From the NCBI RefSeq assembly GCF_012489685.1, contig NC_080044.1, positions 28,872,369 to 28,936,368 on the forward strand: DNA of 64,000 nt, given 5' to 3'. The stretch comes from Lotus japonicus (Eukaryota; Streptophyta; Magnoliopsida; Fabales; Fabaceae). The notes under the pieces were generated by a model. The model had not been told where the DNA came from. It searched no databases and was given only the letters and a program-made list of their open reading frames with translations. Of this stretch, positions 44,470 to 56,085 are shown piece by piece. Position 1 is the stretch's first letter. Each line of letters starts with the position of its first letter. A program made the translations under genes and the position numbers.

Positions 44470-45789
44470 TGTTGGTCAATCTGCAAGTGCACAGATATCT
44501 CCGGGTTTTAAATTATCGAACCACAGGGAAATGGAATGTGAATTCAGTTTAAGAGTCAAGTTCAAGGTTAAAAAGCGAGTAAAATTCAGTTTTTAAGATT
44601 GGTTGTTTCTTTGATTATGTAACAGATAAATGAACAAGTAGTAAAGTGATCGAAATTCAGAAATGAGATTGTCTTGGGTTCTTGTTCAACTAATTCAGTT
44701 TTAGCAAACCTTCCTATCCAATAAATCCTGAGTCTCTCCTTGAAGTTCTAGCCTAGATAGTCATCTATCGATGCCTCGTAAAGAAAACCCTTTCTAACCA
44801 AAAGATAGGTTCAATTCCTTGATAACCTAAGCATTTGATAGAAGCAATAAACATACAATTCAGGCCAACCAACCCCAACTCTTCCTCTATTCCTAGCAGC
44901 AAGTATAGAAGGAGTAATCTCACAACAAGTCCCAATTCTATAACAAACTATCGTTATGATTATAGAAAAGTAAGAAGCTAGCATGCATTCATGCTTGAAA
45001 GATTAAGCATAGAAGTGAGATTCAAGGGTTTACTCAGAACATTACGAATAGGAAAGGAATTAAAAGCTAAAACATCCAAAGTCTTACAAAGAACCCAAAA
45101 CAAAGGGGTTTTTTAGCCAAGCATGGCTATGGAATCCATACAAGAAGATGAAGATAAACCCTGGAACATAAGGCCTAGGAAAAGTTCCTCAAGCTCCATA
45201 ACTCAAACTCTCTCTTCTAACTTATTGAAATATGATAAAATGAGAAAAGGTACAAAAGAAATGACAAAAAGTCAATTTATAGGCAATCTGGGCGCACTGG
45301 GGCGCTCAAGCGCTGCCCTGGGGCGCTTGGGTGCCCATATGGCAGAAGCAAAGCTCCAAGCTTCTGGAGTGCTGGCGCTGGAGCGCCAGGTGAGGGCGCT
45401 GGAGTGCCAGCTTCACGTTGCTGGTGGCTTTTCAGCTTTTGTAACTCCTCCTTTGAATGCTTCCTTCAATTCCTTTGCATCTTGGCCTTCCTTTTCCATG
45501 AGTTATCTGCTGAAGCACTAAAAGACCAAGACAAGAGAAAAATCAAGAAATTCAAAGGGTCTTTAACCACCTTAGTCCTCACAAATCCATGGAAAACAAA
45601 TGCAAGTCCTAACCTTACTTAAAATGCAAGAATGGTCCCTATAAAACTATGAAATTACCAAAATCGAGCAAAACATTAATAAAGTAAAAATGCATGGAAA
45701 TGCATGAAACAATACATGAGACTCAATAAAAAGACTCAAAATAAACTACGAAATAACCCAAAAAACACTACCAAACTAGGGTCATCACA
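44470..45789 (-). repeat. LTR shared by H1 (as 5' LTR) and H2 (as 3' LTR), 1.32 kb
   Basis: Minus strand TGTGATGACCCTAG...GACCAACA. It has a primer site on the left (H1) and the 3' end of another internal region on the right (H2), so it is flanked by internal sequence on both sides. It includes a GC-rich block (45288-45415) of repeated GGCGCT/AGCGCC motifs. Confidence 0.75.
45288..45415 (-). repeat. GGCGCT/AGCGCC-rich imperfect repeat block in the Athila LTR
   Basis: More than ten copies of GCGCT, GGCGC or close variants in 128 bp, in both orientations, inside an A/T-rich LTR. It is potentially able to form hairpins. Confidence 0.6.
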
Positions 45790-47141
45790 CCACTATACTC
45801 AACGACAGCTCGCCCTCGAGCGTCACTAAGATAAGCTTGCCCTCAAGCTCCATGAATTACTCCCAACACACATGGCAAAAGAGGGATACACAACTTAAGA
45901 AAACCGGGGGATCAAGTGAATGCAGTTAGTTCCAAGAAAAAGATTCAACAATCATCTTCATGCAACTCTTAGATAAAGAAGAATTAGAGTCCACTATGAG
46001 AAGCATTTAGAACTAACATCCTAGCATGAGACAATTGTTTAGTGCACTGAGCACACAAGCAAGTTCATAGGTTCTGAGAATCATTCACTCAAAAGCAACT
46101 AAAGTTGACAATGCATTATTCAATGAGACTTTAAAAGGGTTGTAGTGTTGGCTAGGTAAAGCACAAGGTAGGTGGTCCCTAAGGAAGACTAAGGCTGCAC
46201 AAGTTTGAGTGTGATCTTATTAGATACCCCGGAGCTTTCAACAACAAACTTTTCTAACGCAAGTCTCTTGACCCCCTTTTTCAACTTTCTTTTGTTTTTC
46301 TCGTTTTTTTTTTTAACTCCAACTTGATTAGGAGTTTTTTTTTCTTTTTCATCTTCTGTTTTTTTTTTTTTTGGGGCAAGAGACATTTCAAACTTTACCT
46401 AGCTCCAAAACAATTCAAAGACCACAAATCCCCATTTTTCCAACCAAATAGCCAGCCCACACAACAAGTGTAACAAAGAACTCTCCAAAAGGCTCAGTAG
46501 GGTCGACTAGGGGCAAAAATGCACAGTACAAACTCTGAAATCCAAGAAAACCTACAAGTCTCAAGAACGCAAGTCTCCTACAACATGCAAAGAATAAATT
46601 CAACATAGAACCAAAAAGTGCAAGTGAGTCAGGATCCTCCAGGGAGATCATATAGTGAAGGGTCAAAGATGGACCCTTATTGACTCACATTAACTCTATC
46701 CTCAAGACAACACTTCGAAGAATGAAGTCTCATCCTCTCTTTCCCATCATACAAACGCTCCCCCAAAAACAGCACAAAGTATCCTCTTAAAAACATGTTC
46801 AAAACAAGCATCATGTGAGAGAGCAAAACTCAGAAGCATGCCATTAAAGTATAGGGAAATAACAACCCAGACACAAAAGACTCTATATGCAAAGATGCAT
46901 GATTGAACAACTAAAGAAACTCTACAAAGGACAAATATGCTAAAAATGCATGAACTTTGCGTAGAGAGTAGGGGTAACCTCTTTTACCAAACATAACAGA
47001 GGCCTCGGAACCGCTTTTTTTTTTTAACTTCAGGCTCCCATTCCCTGCAAAAACACAACAACCAACATGCAGAATAAAACAAAACTTGGGTTGTCTCCCA
47101 AGCAGCCCATTGTTATAGTCTTAGGTAGACTATCCTCCTTG
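45790..47141 (-). other. 3' untranslated region of H2
   Basis: Contains T-rich runs (46300-46375 on +), as in H1. No coding region. The part 45790-46261 shows the LTR-proximal end that is missing from H1. Confidence 0.6.
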
Positions 47142-47616
47142 TCAAGTTGGAGGTTTGAAAAACATGGTTTCTAACTTCAGTACCTCACCACCTAAGTACA
47201 CTTTCAACCTTTGCCCATTCACAGTGAAGGAACACCCTCTTGACCACAAAGGGTCCAGTCCATCTAGACTTCAATTTCCCAGGGAATAGCCTCAATCTAG
47301 AATTGAAGAGCAACACTAATTGCCCTGAGGAAAATTCCCTATTCAAAATCTTCCTATCATGCCACTTCTCTGTCTTTTCCTTGTAGATGCTAGCACTCTA
47401 ATAAGCTCGGAGTCGAAACTCATCAAGCTCATTCAATTGCAAGAGTCTCTTTTCGCTAGCAACTTTCCGATCAAAATTCAATTTCCTTATGGCCCAATAG
47501 GCCTTGTGTTCTAATTCCACCGGTAAGTGACACGTTTTCCCAAAAACTAGGTGGAAAGGAGAGGTACCAATCGGAGTTTTAAAAGCGGTTCGGTAAGCCC
47601 ATTAGGCATCGTCAAG
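47142..47616 (-). pseudogene. H2 integrase C-terminal fragment
   Basis: Homologous to 39110-39640, ending in the same KPPT stop region. It has an internal deletion of about 57 bp near 47227 and a stop-causing change near 47400 (CTAATAAGC against CTCATAAGC on the + strand). Confidence 0.72.
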
Positions 47617-50600
47617 GATAAGATTGTCTATGTTCCAGATATCCTTGATCGCTCCACCGAAACACCAATCATGGTATCTGGACAGTGGATGCTCGCGTAT
47701 GTTCCAAGAGCTAAAACTTAAGCCTGGAGGCGAAGTTGGCTTTGGAGGAAACGAGAAGGGTAAAATTGTTGGTTCTGGTACTATTGGTGTAGATAATAGT
47801 CCATGCATTGATAATGTCCTGTTAGTAGATGGATTAAATCACAACTTATTGTCTATAAGTCAATTAGCTGACAAGGGTTATGATATTATCTTCAATCAAA
47901 AGTCTTGCAGGGCTGTAAGTCAGATCGATGGCTCTGTTCTTTTTAACAGCAAGAGGAGGAACAACACTTATAAGATCAGATTATCTGAGTTGAAAACTTA
48001 GAAAGTAAAATGCCTTCTGTCTGTTAATGAGGAGCAATGGGTATGGCATAGACGGTTAGGGCATGTCAGTATGAGAAAGATTTCTCAGCTGAGTAAGCTT
48101 GACCTTGTCAGGGGTTTACCCACTCTGAAGTTTTCTTCAGATGCTCTTTGTGAAGCATGTCAGAAAGGCAAATTTACAAAAGTCCCTTTCAAGGCAAAGA
48201 ATGTTGTTTCCACCTCAAGGCCGTTAGAACTTCTGCATATCGACCTTTTTGGACCAGTGAAAACTGAGTCTATAGGTGGCAAGAGATATGGGATGGTCAT
48301 TGTTGACGACTATAGCCGCTGGACATTGGTAAAATTTCTATCCCGCAATGATGAGTCTCATTCTGTGTTCTCTACCTTTATTGCCCAAGTGCAAAACGAG
48401 AAGGCTTGCAGGATTATGCGTGTCAGAAGTGATCATGGTGGAGAGTTTGAGAGTCTGTTTGATTCCTACGGAATTGCACATGATTTCTCTTGTCCTAGAA
48501 CTCCTCAACAGAATGGTGTTGTTGAGAGGAAGAATAGAACTCTTCAAGAGATGGCTAGAACCATGCTTCAAGAAACTGACATGGCAAAGCACTTCTGGGC
48601 TGAGGCAGTAAACACAGCATGTTACATTCAGAATAGAATCTCTATCAGACCAATTCTGAATAAGACTCCTTATGAATTGTGGAAGAAAGTTAAACCCAAC
48701 ATTTCTTACTTTCATCCTTTTGGTTGCGTTTTCTATGCTCTGAATACTAAGGATAGATTACATAAGTTTGATTCTAAATCTTCTAAATGTCTATTACTTG
48801 GTTACTCTAAACGATCTAAAAGTTTTAGAATTTATAATACTGATGCTAAAACTATTGAAGAATCTATTCATGTTAGATTTGATGATAAGCCTGACTCTGA
48901 TCAGTCAAAGCTAGTTGAAAAGTTTACAGATATGAGTATTAATGTTTCTGACAAAGGCAAAGCTCCAGAGGAAGCTGAGCCAGAGGAAGACTCTCCAGAG
49001 GAAGTTGGTCCCTCTGATTCACAGCCTCAGAAGAAGAGCAGAATTGTTGCCTCTCACCCTAAGGAGTTGATTATGGGAAACAAAGATGAACCAGTCAGAA
49101 CCAGATCAGCATTCAGACCCTCTGAAGAGACTCTACTTAGTCTGAAGGGATTGGTATCATTAATTGAACCAAAATCAATTGATGAAGCTCTTCAAGACAA
49201 AGACTGGATTTTGGCAATGGAAGAAGAACTGAACCAATTCTCCAAGAATGATGTTTGGAACCTTGTCAAGAAACCTCAAGGCGCTCACATCATTGGAACC
49301 AAATGGGTATTTAGAAACAAGCGGAATGAAAAAGGAGATGTAGTCAGAAACAAATTAAGACTATTTGCTCAAGGCTACATTCAGCAAGAAGGAATAGATT
49401 ATACTGAAACATTTGCTCCAATAGTAAGATTGGAAGCAATCAGACTTCTGATCTCCTTCTCAGTGAATCACAACATAATTCTTCATCAGATGGATGTTAA
49501 GAGTGCCTTCCTGAATGGATACATCTCAGAGGAAGTATATGTGCACCAACCTCCTGGTTTTGAAGATGAGAAAAACCCTGACCATGTTTTCAAATTGAAG
49601 AAATCTCTCTATGGTCTGAAGCAAGCTCCCAGAGCATGGTATGAGAGACTCAGCTCATTCCTTCTGGAAAATGAGTTTGTAAGGGGTAAAGTAGATACAA
49701 CTCTCTTTTGCAAAACTTACAGAGATGATATCTTAATTGTGCAAATTTATGTTGATGATATTATATTTGGATCAGCTAATCCATCTCTTTGCAAAGAATT
49801 TTCTGAGATGATGCAGGCTGAATTTGAAATGGGTATGATGGGAGAACTCAAGTAATTTCTGGGAATACAAGTTGATCAAAAACCAGAAGCTACTTACATC
49901 CATCAGAGCAAGTACACAAAGGAACTTCTGAAGAAGTTCAATATGACAGAATCAATAATTGCTAAGACTCCTATGCATCCTACATGCATTCTGGAGAAAG
50001 AAGATGCCAGTGGGAAAGTATGTCAGAAGCTCTATCGTGGAATGATAGGTTCACTTCTATACTTAATTACATCTAGGCCAGATATTCTGTTTAGTGTACA
50101 CTTATGTGCTAGATTCCAATCAGATCCTAGAGAAACTCACTTAACTGCTGTTAATAGAATTCTCAAATATCTGAAAGGTACCACTAACCTTGGCTTGATG
50201 TATAAGAAAACATCAGAGTATAAGCTTTCAGGTTATTGTGATGCTGATTATGCTGGAGATAGAACTGAAAGAAAGAGTACTTCTGGAAATTGTCAATTTC
50301 TGGGAAGTAACTTAGTCTCATGGGAAAGCAAGAGGCAGTCTACTATTGCACAATCCACTACAGAGGCAGAATATATCTTAGCAGCTATTTGCAGCACTCA
50401 GATGCTCTGGATGAAACATCAGCTAGAGGATTATCAAATCCTTGAGAGCAACATTCCAATTTATTGTGATAACACTGCTGCTATCTCACTTAGTAAGAAT
50501 CCAATCTTACACTCAATGGCAAAACACATTGAGGTAAAGTATCACTTTATTAGAGATTATGTTCAGAAGGGCGTGCTTCTTCTGAAGTTTGTTGATACTG

Positions 50601-50695
50601 ACCATCAATGGGCAGATATTTTTACAAAGCCCTTAGCAGAGGATAGATTTAAATTTATACTGAAAAATCTGAATATGGACTTTTGTCCAGCGTGA
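47617..50695 (+). pseudogene. Sirevirus C pol: protease, integrase, RT, RNase H with two nonsense mutations
   Basis: A single frame runs from 47624 to 50695 with two in-frame stops (47999-48001 and 49853-49855). The protease has WYLDSGCSR but lacks the next seven residues seen in B (in-frame deletion). The HHCC region is WHRRLGHVSMRK and CEACQKGK. The integrase core has [15 protein letters not shown] and NGVVERKN, with a four-residue deletion after the second motif. RT has [22 protein letters not shown] and YVDD. RNase H has GYCDADYAGD, TEAEYI and IYCDNTAA. It ends NMDFCPA, like B. It is less decayed than ORF3 of the same element. Confidence 0.88.
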
Positions 50696-51123
50696 AGATG
50701 AATCAGAACCTCTGACTATGATGCTTCCTCATCAGAAGATGTCTAGTTCAGAAGGTAACTCAGTCAGAAGATAAGTACCCATTGGTGCTTACTCTGAGAC
50801 GAGACAGTAAGCGTGTGACAATTACTATGATACATCGTTCCTTGTGCCTGTGCTGACAATCTGTTGTAATGAGTGTTGATGTGTTTTTTCTCCACCGTGT
50901 GATTTGTGTATTAACTGTTCATAATGATGTTCTTAATTTTCAACTGTTGATTTGACTTTTGTTTTTACAATCAACAACGGTTACTTTCTAAAACCACTAT
51001 GCACACACGTTCTCCATCATTCACGTCTTTTGCTTCTCTCTCCTGTTTGAAAAACCCTCTTTCTCTTTGATTCTCTCTCGCTTACACTCATCTCTATTCT
51101 ACACAAACCTTCTACCTTCAACA
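50696..51123 (+). other. Linker between pol and ORF3 of Sirevirus C
   Basis: 428 bp. It shares with B the block TCAACAACGGTTA (50971-50983) and the following CACTATGCACACACGTTCTC-like text just before ORF3. No other feature is seen. Confidence 0.4.
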
Positions 51124-51511
51124 ATGGCAAATTCTGAAAGAGCTGACTCCGGTGAACGATCTGATTCCGCCGATGGAAGAGTTTTTCCCAGAATGGTTGT
51201 GGGTCTTCCAACAGGGCAAGTGGGTCCTGTTCTGCGTCCTAGATCGATTGAGGATGCTCAAGCACAAGTCCAAGACGCGGAAGATGTTATTCCCCTTTCT
51301 CAGAGAAGATGTACAGTTACCGGCGTCTTCCCTCTTGAAGACCTCCAAGTTCTTGCTGAATGGAGATTTGACCTAGACAACATTGCTGACAATGGAATTG
51401 ATCTTCGTCCTGAAGTTCAAGCTCAAGGCTGAGAAGGGTATTTCCAAAGACTCCATGGTTCAGTTTATGATAAACTCGTGAAGGAATTCTAGAAGCACAC
51501 TGACTGCAATG

Positions 51512-51516
51512 AGCAT
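51512..51516 (+). other. Target site duplication of D, left copy (AGCAT, imperfect)
   Basis: AGCAT before the LTR; AGCAA follows the other LTR (57339-57343), four of five bases matching. The ORF3 reading frame is continuous when the element and one copy are ignored. Confidence 0.7.
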
Positions 51517-52757
51517 TGATAAGCGCATAATAGATGCACTTTACATGTATCTTTCTAAGCTTCATTATATATATTTTTGTGCTTAATTGTTATGACTTAG
51601 CCATGTTTTGACCATTAGTGTTTATTTGGATTATTCATGGAAAAGTGCTTAATTCTACACTTTTAGTTTCTGTGACTGTTTTGCTAGAACAGATTGAATA
51701 TGGAGCTAGAAATATCGAAATAAGGCCCATAATATGTCGTTGGAAAGCTAACTCGAAGCCCTACAACTTCCATGTTCACCGAAATTCGAGAACAAGCTTC
51801 TAACATGGTCAGAATTGCCTTGCAAAGTTGCTGTCGCTAATCCTGCGAGTTTGGAACAGTCTGCACTAAAATGATCATATCTTGGGCTACAGAACTCCGA
51901 ATTAGGATCCGATTGAAGGCCCGCGAAGCTGACTTAAAGAGCTACAACTCTCATGTTTACCTCAATTGAAGATTCAGACTTCTTGTGGGACCCGCGAATG
52001 CCTGATTGTTTAGCAGCTTACTCCTTTATGTGGGCCCGATTTTGTGAAGATTTAGAAAAGATTTAGATAACAAAGATTGTTACTTGATGAACAAGTTTAT
52101 TTATTAGTATAAATAAGTGAGTTTAGGCTTTTGTTAGACCACCTTACCACCACCTCACCACATCTCACCATCACCTCCTCCACCTTCTCCTAATATCTCT
52201 CTCCATCTTTTCTAGTATGAGTTGCTAAACTCCATAGTTAGTCTTAGGATTTTTAATATTCTTGTGTTTGCAAACTTGAGGTTTTGTTCTTAATGCAAAT
52301 TTCTTCTTTATTAATTCTCTTCATCTCTATTTCTGATCTAGGGTTTGCTTAATTCCGTAGTTTTAGAAATAAGAGTTGATGCATGTTCGCTTAGTTCATG
52401 TTAGTTCGTAACTGTTTCTTAATCGCTTAGTTTAGAAAACTGTGAATTGATTTTCGCTTAGTTAATCAACTCTCACGAATTAGGGAAACAATGAGGAAGA
52501 ATTAATCTTTTGTAACCAATGAAGGTTTGTTGCACTTGAATGTTATAATCCGAGGACTAACACTTTCTCTTATCTGAATTAAATATCTTTTAATTTATGT
52601 TTGCTTACTTTTCAATCAAATCAACCAACCCCTTTTTTATTTGCTTTTGTTTTACTCTAATATCAATTAATAATTTATCGAGTCCTCGTGAAATCGATCC
52701 TGGTGTTCAACACCTTGTACTGCATTCAAAGCAGAATACTTTGACACGCGTTCGTCA
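51517..52757 (+). repeat. 5' LTR of D (1.24 kb)
   Basis: TGATAAGCGCATAAT...GTTCGTCA. TATA-like TATAAATAAG near 52118. It nearly equals 56086-57338 but lacks 12 bp (ACCCGCGACAGT) close to its end. Confidence 0.88.
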
Positions 52758-52760
52758 AAT

Positions 52761-52778
52761 TGGCGCCGTTGCCGGGGA
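52761..52778 (+). promoter_or_regulatory. Primer binding site of D (Athila type, tRNA-Asp)
   Basis: TGGCGCCGTTGCCGGGGA three bases after the LTR end, the same site as in H1 on the other strand. Confidence 0.9.
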
Positions 52779-52789
52779 CTTCGGTGATT

Positions 52790-53330
52790 ATTAATTGTTT
52801 TTAGAGTATTTTTATTTATTTTTTTTGTTTTATTTATTTTATTTTCGTTTTTATAAAAAAAAAAAAAGGGCTAGCGGTTAGGATTAGATTTTTTTTATAT
52901 ATTAGATTTTTTTTTTATTTAATAGATTGTTGGTTGTTTTTATTTTATATCTATATCTTATATATCTATCTCATATCTTCTATCTCTATCTCATATCTTC
53001 TAATTCTCTTTCCTATCTTCTATTTTTATATCAGAATCTTCTATTCTTATATCTCTATCTTTTCTCTCTTTTATTTTATTTTCCTATCTTTTCTATCTTC
53101 TTTCCCTTCATTATTATTATTCTTATTATTATTACTAGATTTGTTTTTTTTTACTAACCTTTTTTTTATTTTATTGTTTCAGGTCTCGTTCAACCCTTAT
53201 TTTTTTTTTTCTTGTTTTTTTAGTAACGTTGAACTCTTGTTTTTCTTTTATTATTTTTTTTTGTTACTAACGTTTTTTTTTTCTTTTCCCACTAACGATT
53301 TTTTTTCTTTCTTTTTGTTGTGGTAAAAAA
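52790..53330 (+). other. U-rich leader of D
   Basis: About 540 bp made mostly of T with some C and A (for example 52800-52850, 52925-53160 and 53195-53315). It encodes only low-complexity frames in all phases. It is the 5' leader between the primer site and the ORF. Confidence 0.6.
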
Positions 53331-53379
53331 AATAGATAATAACGGAACACAAGTGTTGGTTTGTGGAACTTTTGCAGTG

Positions 53380-54612
53380 ATGGAAGCTAAACTTGATGAG
53401 CTAGAAGCCAAACTCGACGAGATACAATTTTCTGTTACACAAATGTTGCTCAAGAGCCATCAACAACAGTTTGAGTCACCTCAATATTATCCACAAAAGA
53501 ATTTTGAAAATATTTGGTGTGACCCACCTTGCTATCATCCATAAGGGCAATTCCAACAGCCTATTTATGCACCACCATGCTACTACCTGCAAGAGGAATT
53601 TCAATATCCTTTTCATGATCCACATCATTCACAAGAGGAATTCCATCAACCTTGGAATGATCCACCCCAATTTTTGGAAGACCTTTCAAAGCAATATGAA
53701 GCAAACCAAGCCCAGTTTCAACAACCTCGACACGAGGAACCTTCCATATTGCAAGAAATTCAAGACATGTTGAACCAAATGTCTGCAAATCTCAATGCAA
53801 GTGCTAATCAACACCTGCAAGATACTGCGAATTCACAAGCTCCAGTTAACGAGCTAGTTGCACACGCTCCCACATTGCAACATGAAGTTGATGCGGAGAT
53901 TGATGATAAAGTTAATCCTTGTGTTGATACTCATCTTGATGCTAGCACTGATGGTTCTGGTGATATTAACGAGTTTCAAGTCGATGTTGCTTCTGATGCT
54001 GATTCTAATGATGAAGCCAACCAACAAGAAATACATCTCCCTCTTCCACATAGAACTTATGAGAGTGGGAAGATGTATCATGGTGAAGAAGAAAATAAGT
54101 TGTTGGATGATTTCAAGAAGTGTTTTGCAGTGAATGCAGTTAAGAAGACGGATGTAGAACGTGGATCTAAATTAGCAATTTTTCCACATAAGCCGCTTTT
54201 AATTAATCTAGACATTTTTGAAAAAGTCGTGCTTATTGGAGAGTCAATTGATTGCAAGGAGCCAACCTCAATGGAGGAATACTTTTTGAAACCTCTACCA
54301 AAGCCTCCAGACAAAGAGTTGATTGTTGAATGTACTAATTTTTCATTTACTCTTATTTCAGGTGGTACACATGCTTGGAAAAAGTTTTCACTCAAACTGA
54401 ACATTGTCATGAGTCATGTTGAAGGTGCTAGAGAACAGTTTGAGTTTGTTAAGATTGTTGCAGATGAGATCCCTCGAAAGCCACCTGACTTGTGGATTGT
54501 CGTTGTTGTGCCTCAAGACTATGAGCTTCCTCTTAATGCAAGGCCTCCATCGGACCCAGGTGATAGCAGATTCAGAGCATTATCAGGTTTCATGCCTCGC
54601 CAGCTCCCTTGA
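53380..54612 (+). pseudogene. ORF of non-autonomous element D, unknown function, one in-frame stop
   Basis: Start ATG 53380 (MEAKLDELEAKLDEI), a short coiled coil. The frame upstream lacks another ATG. TAA at 53542-53544 interrupts it, and the same frame then continues to 54612. Residues of about 45-110 form a Gln/Pro/Tyr/His-rich part with degenerate repeats (QEEFQYPFHDP, QEEFHQPWNDP). A middle acidic segment (about 165-220) follows. The C-terminal half looks folded: DDFKKCFAVNAVKK, HAWKKFSLKLNIVMSHVEGA and PPDLWIVVVVPQDYELPLN. It has no gag core, zinc knuckle or enzyme motif. Such elements usually carry a gag; this does not look like one. I do not recognise it. Confidence 0.6.
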
Positions 54613-56085
54613 TCCCTGGTTTTTCCTAACCTTTCTCTTTTATTACACTTGTCTAATTTATTTGATGATTTGTGCCTCACATTGTGGACAATGTGTGATT
54701 TAAGTGTGGGGGTGGGAATCTTATTTAGGAGTAGTAGAACCTCAGTTAGGATAGTTTGCAATTTCAATTTATTTGCTTTGTTTTTATTGTTTTCAATAAA
54801 ATAGTTCACACTTTTCATTGATTTTTAGAGATGTTGAGTTTGTGAGCAATATAACCATTTTTGCTTGTTAAGTTTCATGTCTCTTTTGGATGAAGTTGCT
54901 TGCATTTTGAGTTCATCATGATTTGCATTGAGAACTGATTTGTTGGATTCATTGTGTTATATGCTTGCCATGTGAGACTACCTTGTGAGATTTTGGACCA
55001 AACACTTGAATGGTAATATCTTTGCCATGATTCTCTTCTTTCTTGTATGATTTCCTCATGTTTATATGCACTGCAGAACTTGACTTGATTCTGACTGAAA
55101 TTGTTGTTCATTTTCCTACTTTGATGTGATAAGGCATTCTTTTTCAATAAGCTATTGGCCTAAAAAGCTAACCTTGCATGTTTTAACCTTTGTTTTAGCC
55201 CCTTTGAGCCTAATATCTCTATTCTTTTGTAGCTCATTACAAGCCTAAGTGAAAAACAATGATGATACCTTACCTTAGGAAATGTAAGAGCTTTGGAATT
55301 GACTTGGGAATGAGTATTCAACAAGTGCGGGGGTGATTTATTTGAGTGCATGGTCTAAGTTGCTCAAAAGAGGTGCCTTCCTTGAGGATAAATTGTAAGC
55401 AAGCTGAAAAGAAGTTGAAAAAAAAAAGGAAAAATATGCAAATGTCAAAAAAGAAAGAAAAAAAGATAAGTTACAAAGTGAAGGAAGGTACTAAAGAAAG
55501 AAAAGGAAGTGGAAGTTGAAAAAAAAAGTTGTGAAAAGGAAGAATGTGTTAATTCTTGGGGTTGTGAGTAAGTTTAATTTGAATTTTTCCCCATTGCTCT
55601 TATTTTTCCTAAGGTTTTAACTCTAAATATCTTTCAAAAATCCTTCCTTGACCTTAGCCTCATTACAACCTTCAAAAGTCATTTGATCTTTGTATGCATT
55701 TGTTCAATTTAATTGGTGTGTTAGAATCTTGTCAAGCCTATGATAGATGCATGTTTTCATGAGATGATGAGAGTTGCTTAAACATGATTAAACACAAGCC
55801 CAAACACTTGAGAGTAGAGAGTATAACACTTGCATCCAACTTTGATATTCAATTTGAAATTTCTTGTTGGCTTGGAATGTAGGTGATGGAATCTAATTTG
55901 TCTAATCTTTGTGGAAAATGAAGTGGTTGTTTTCTTGCTCATAAATCTGAATTTCTACCTCTCAAAGATAAGTGTGAGCTGAGTTTTTATGTTTTAGGAA
56001 GTACTTGTTATCATAATTGATTTTCTGAATCTTCTTTGAAGTTAAGTTTTGCCCAGGAGTGCAAAAGGTTAAGTGTGGGGGTATT
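54613..56085 (+). other. 3' untranslated region of D with three PPT-like tracts
   Basis: AAGTGTGGGGGTGGG (54702), AAGTGCGGGGGTGAT (55322) and AAGTGTGGGGGTATT (56071-56085); the last one abuts the 3' LTR. A purine/A-rich stretch lies at 55405-55550. No ORF of note. Confidence 0.65.

Larger units (their letters stand above)
38267..45789 (-). mobile_element. H1: Athila-like gypsy element, minus strand, 3' end truncated
   Basis: 5' LTR 44470-45789, tRNA-Asp-type primer site 44446-44463, gag-pol 39110-44312 and 3' untranslated region down to 38267, where Sirevirus LTR E joins. The 3' LTR is not in the window. The gag type and primer site identify the Athila lineage. I see no env-like ORF after integrase. 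Confidence 0.85.
45790..47616 (-). mobile_element. H2: 3' part of a second Athila-like element
   Basis: The 3' untranslated region (45790-47141) and the C-terminal end of integrase (47142-47616) continue directly into the LTR at 45789. It is similar to 38267-39640 of H1, with several indels. It ends abruptly at 47616, where Sirevirus C begins without an LTR. Confidence 0.78.

Noticed and set aside
45123..45521. + strand frame of 132 codons in the Athila LTR
   Set aside because: It crosses the GC-rich repeat block inside an LTR, has biased composition from the repeats, and is not supported by any homologue in the window.
52927..53326. Phe/Tyr/Leu-rich frames that look like membrane proteins
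   Set aside because: Low-complexity T-rich leader of D. Any frame there reads hydrophobic residues.
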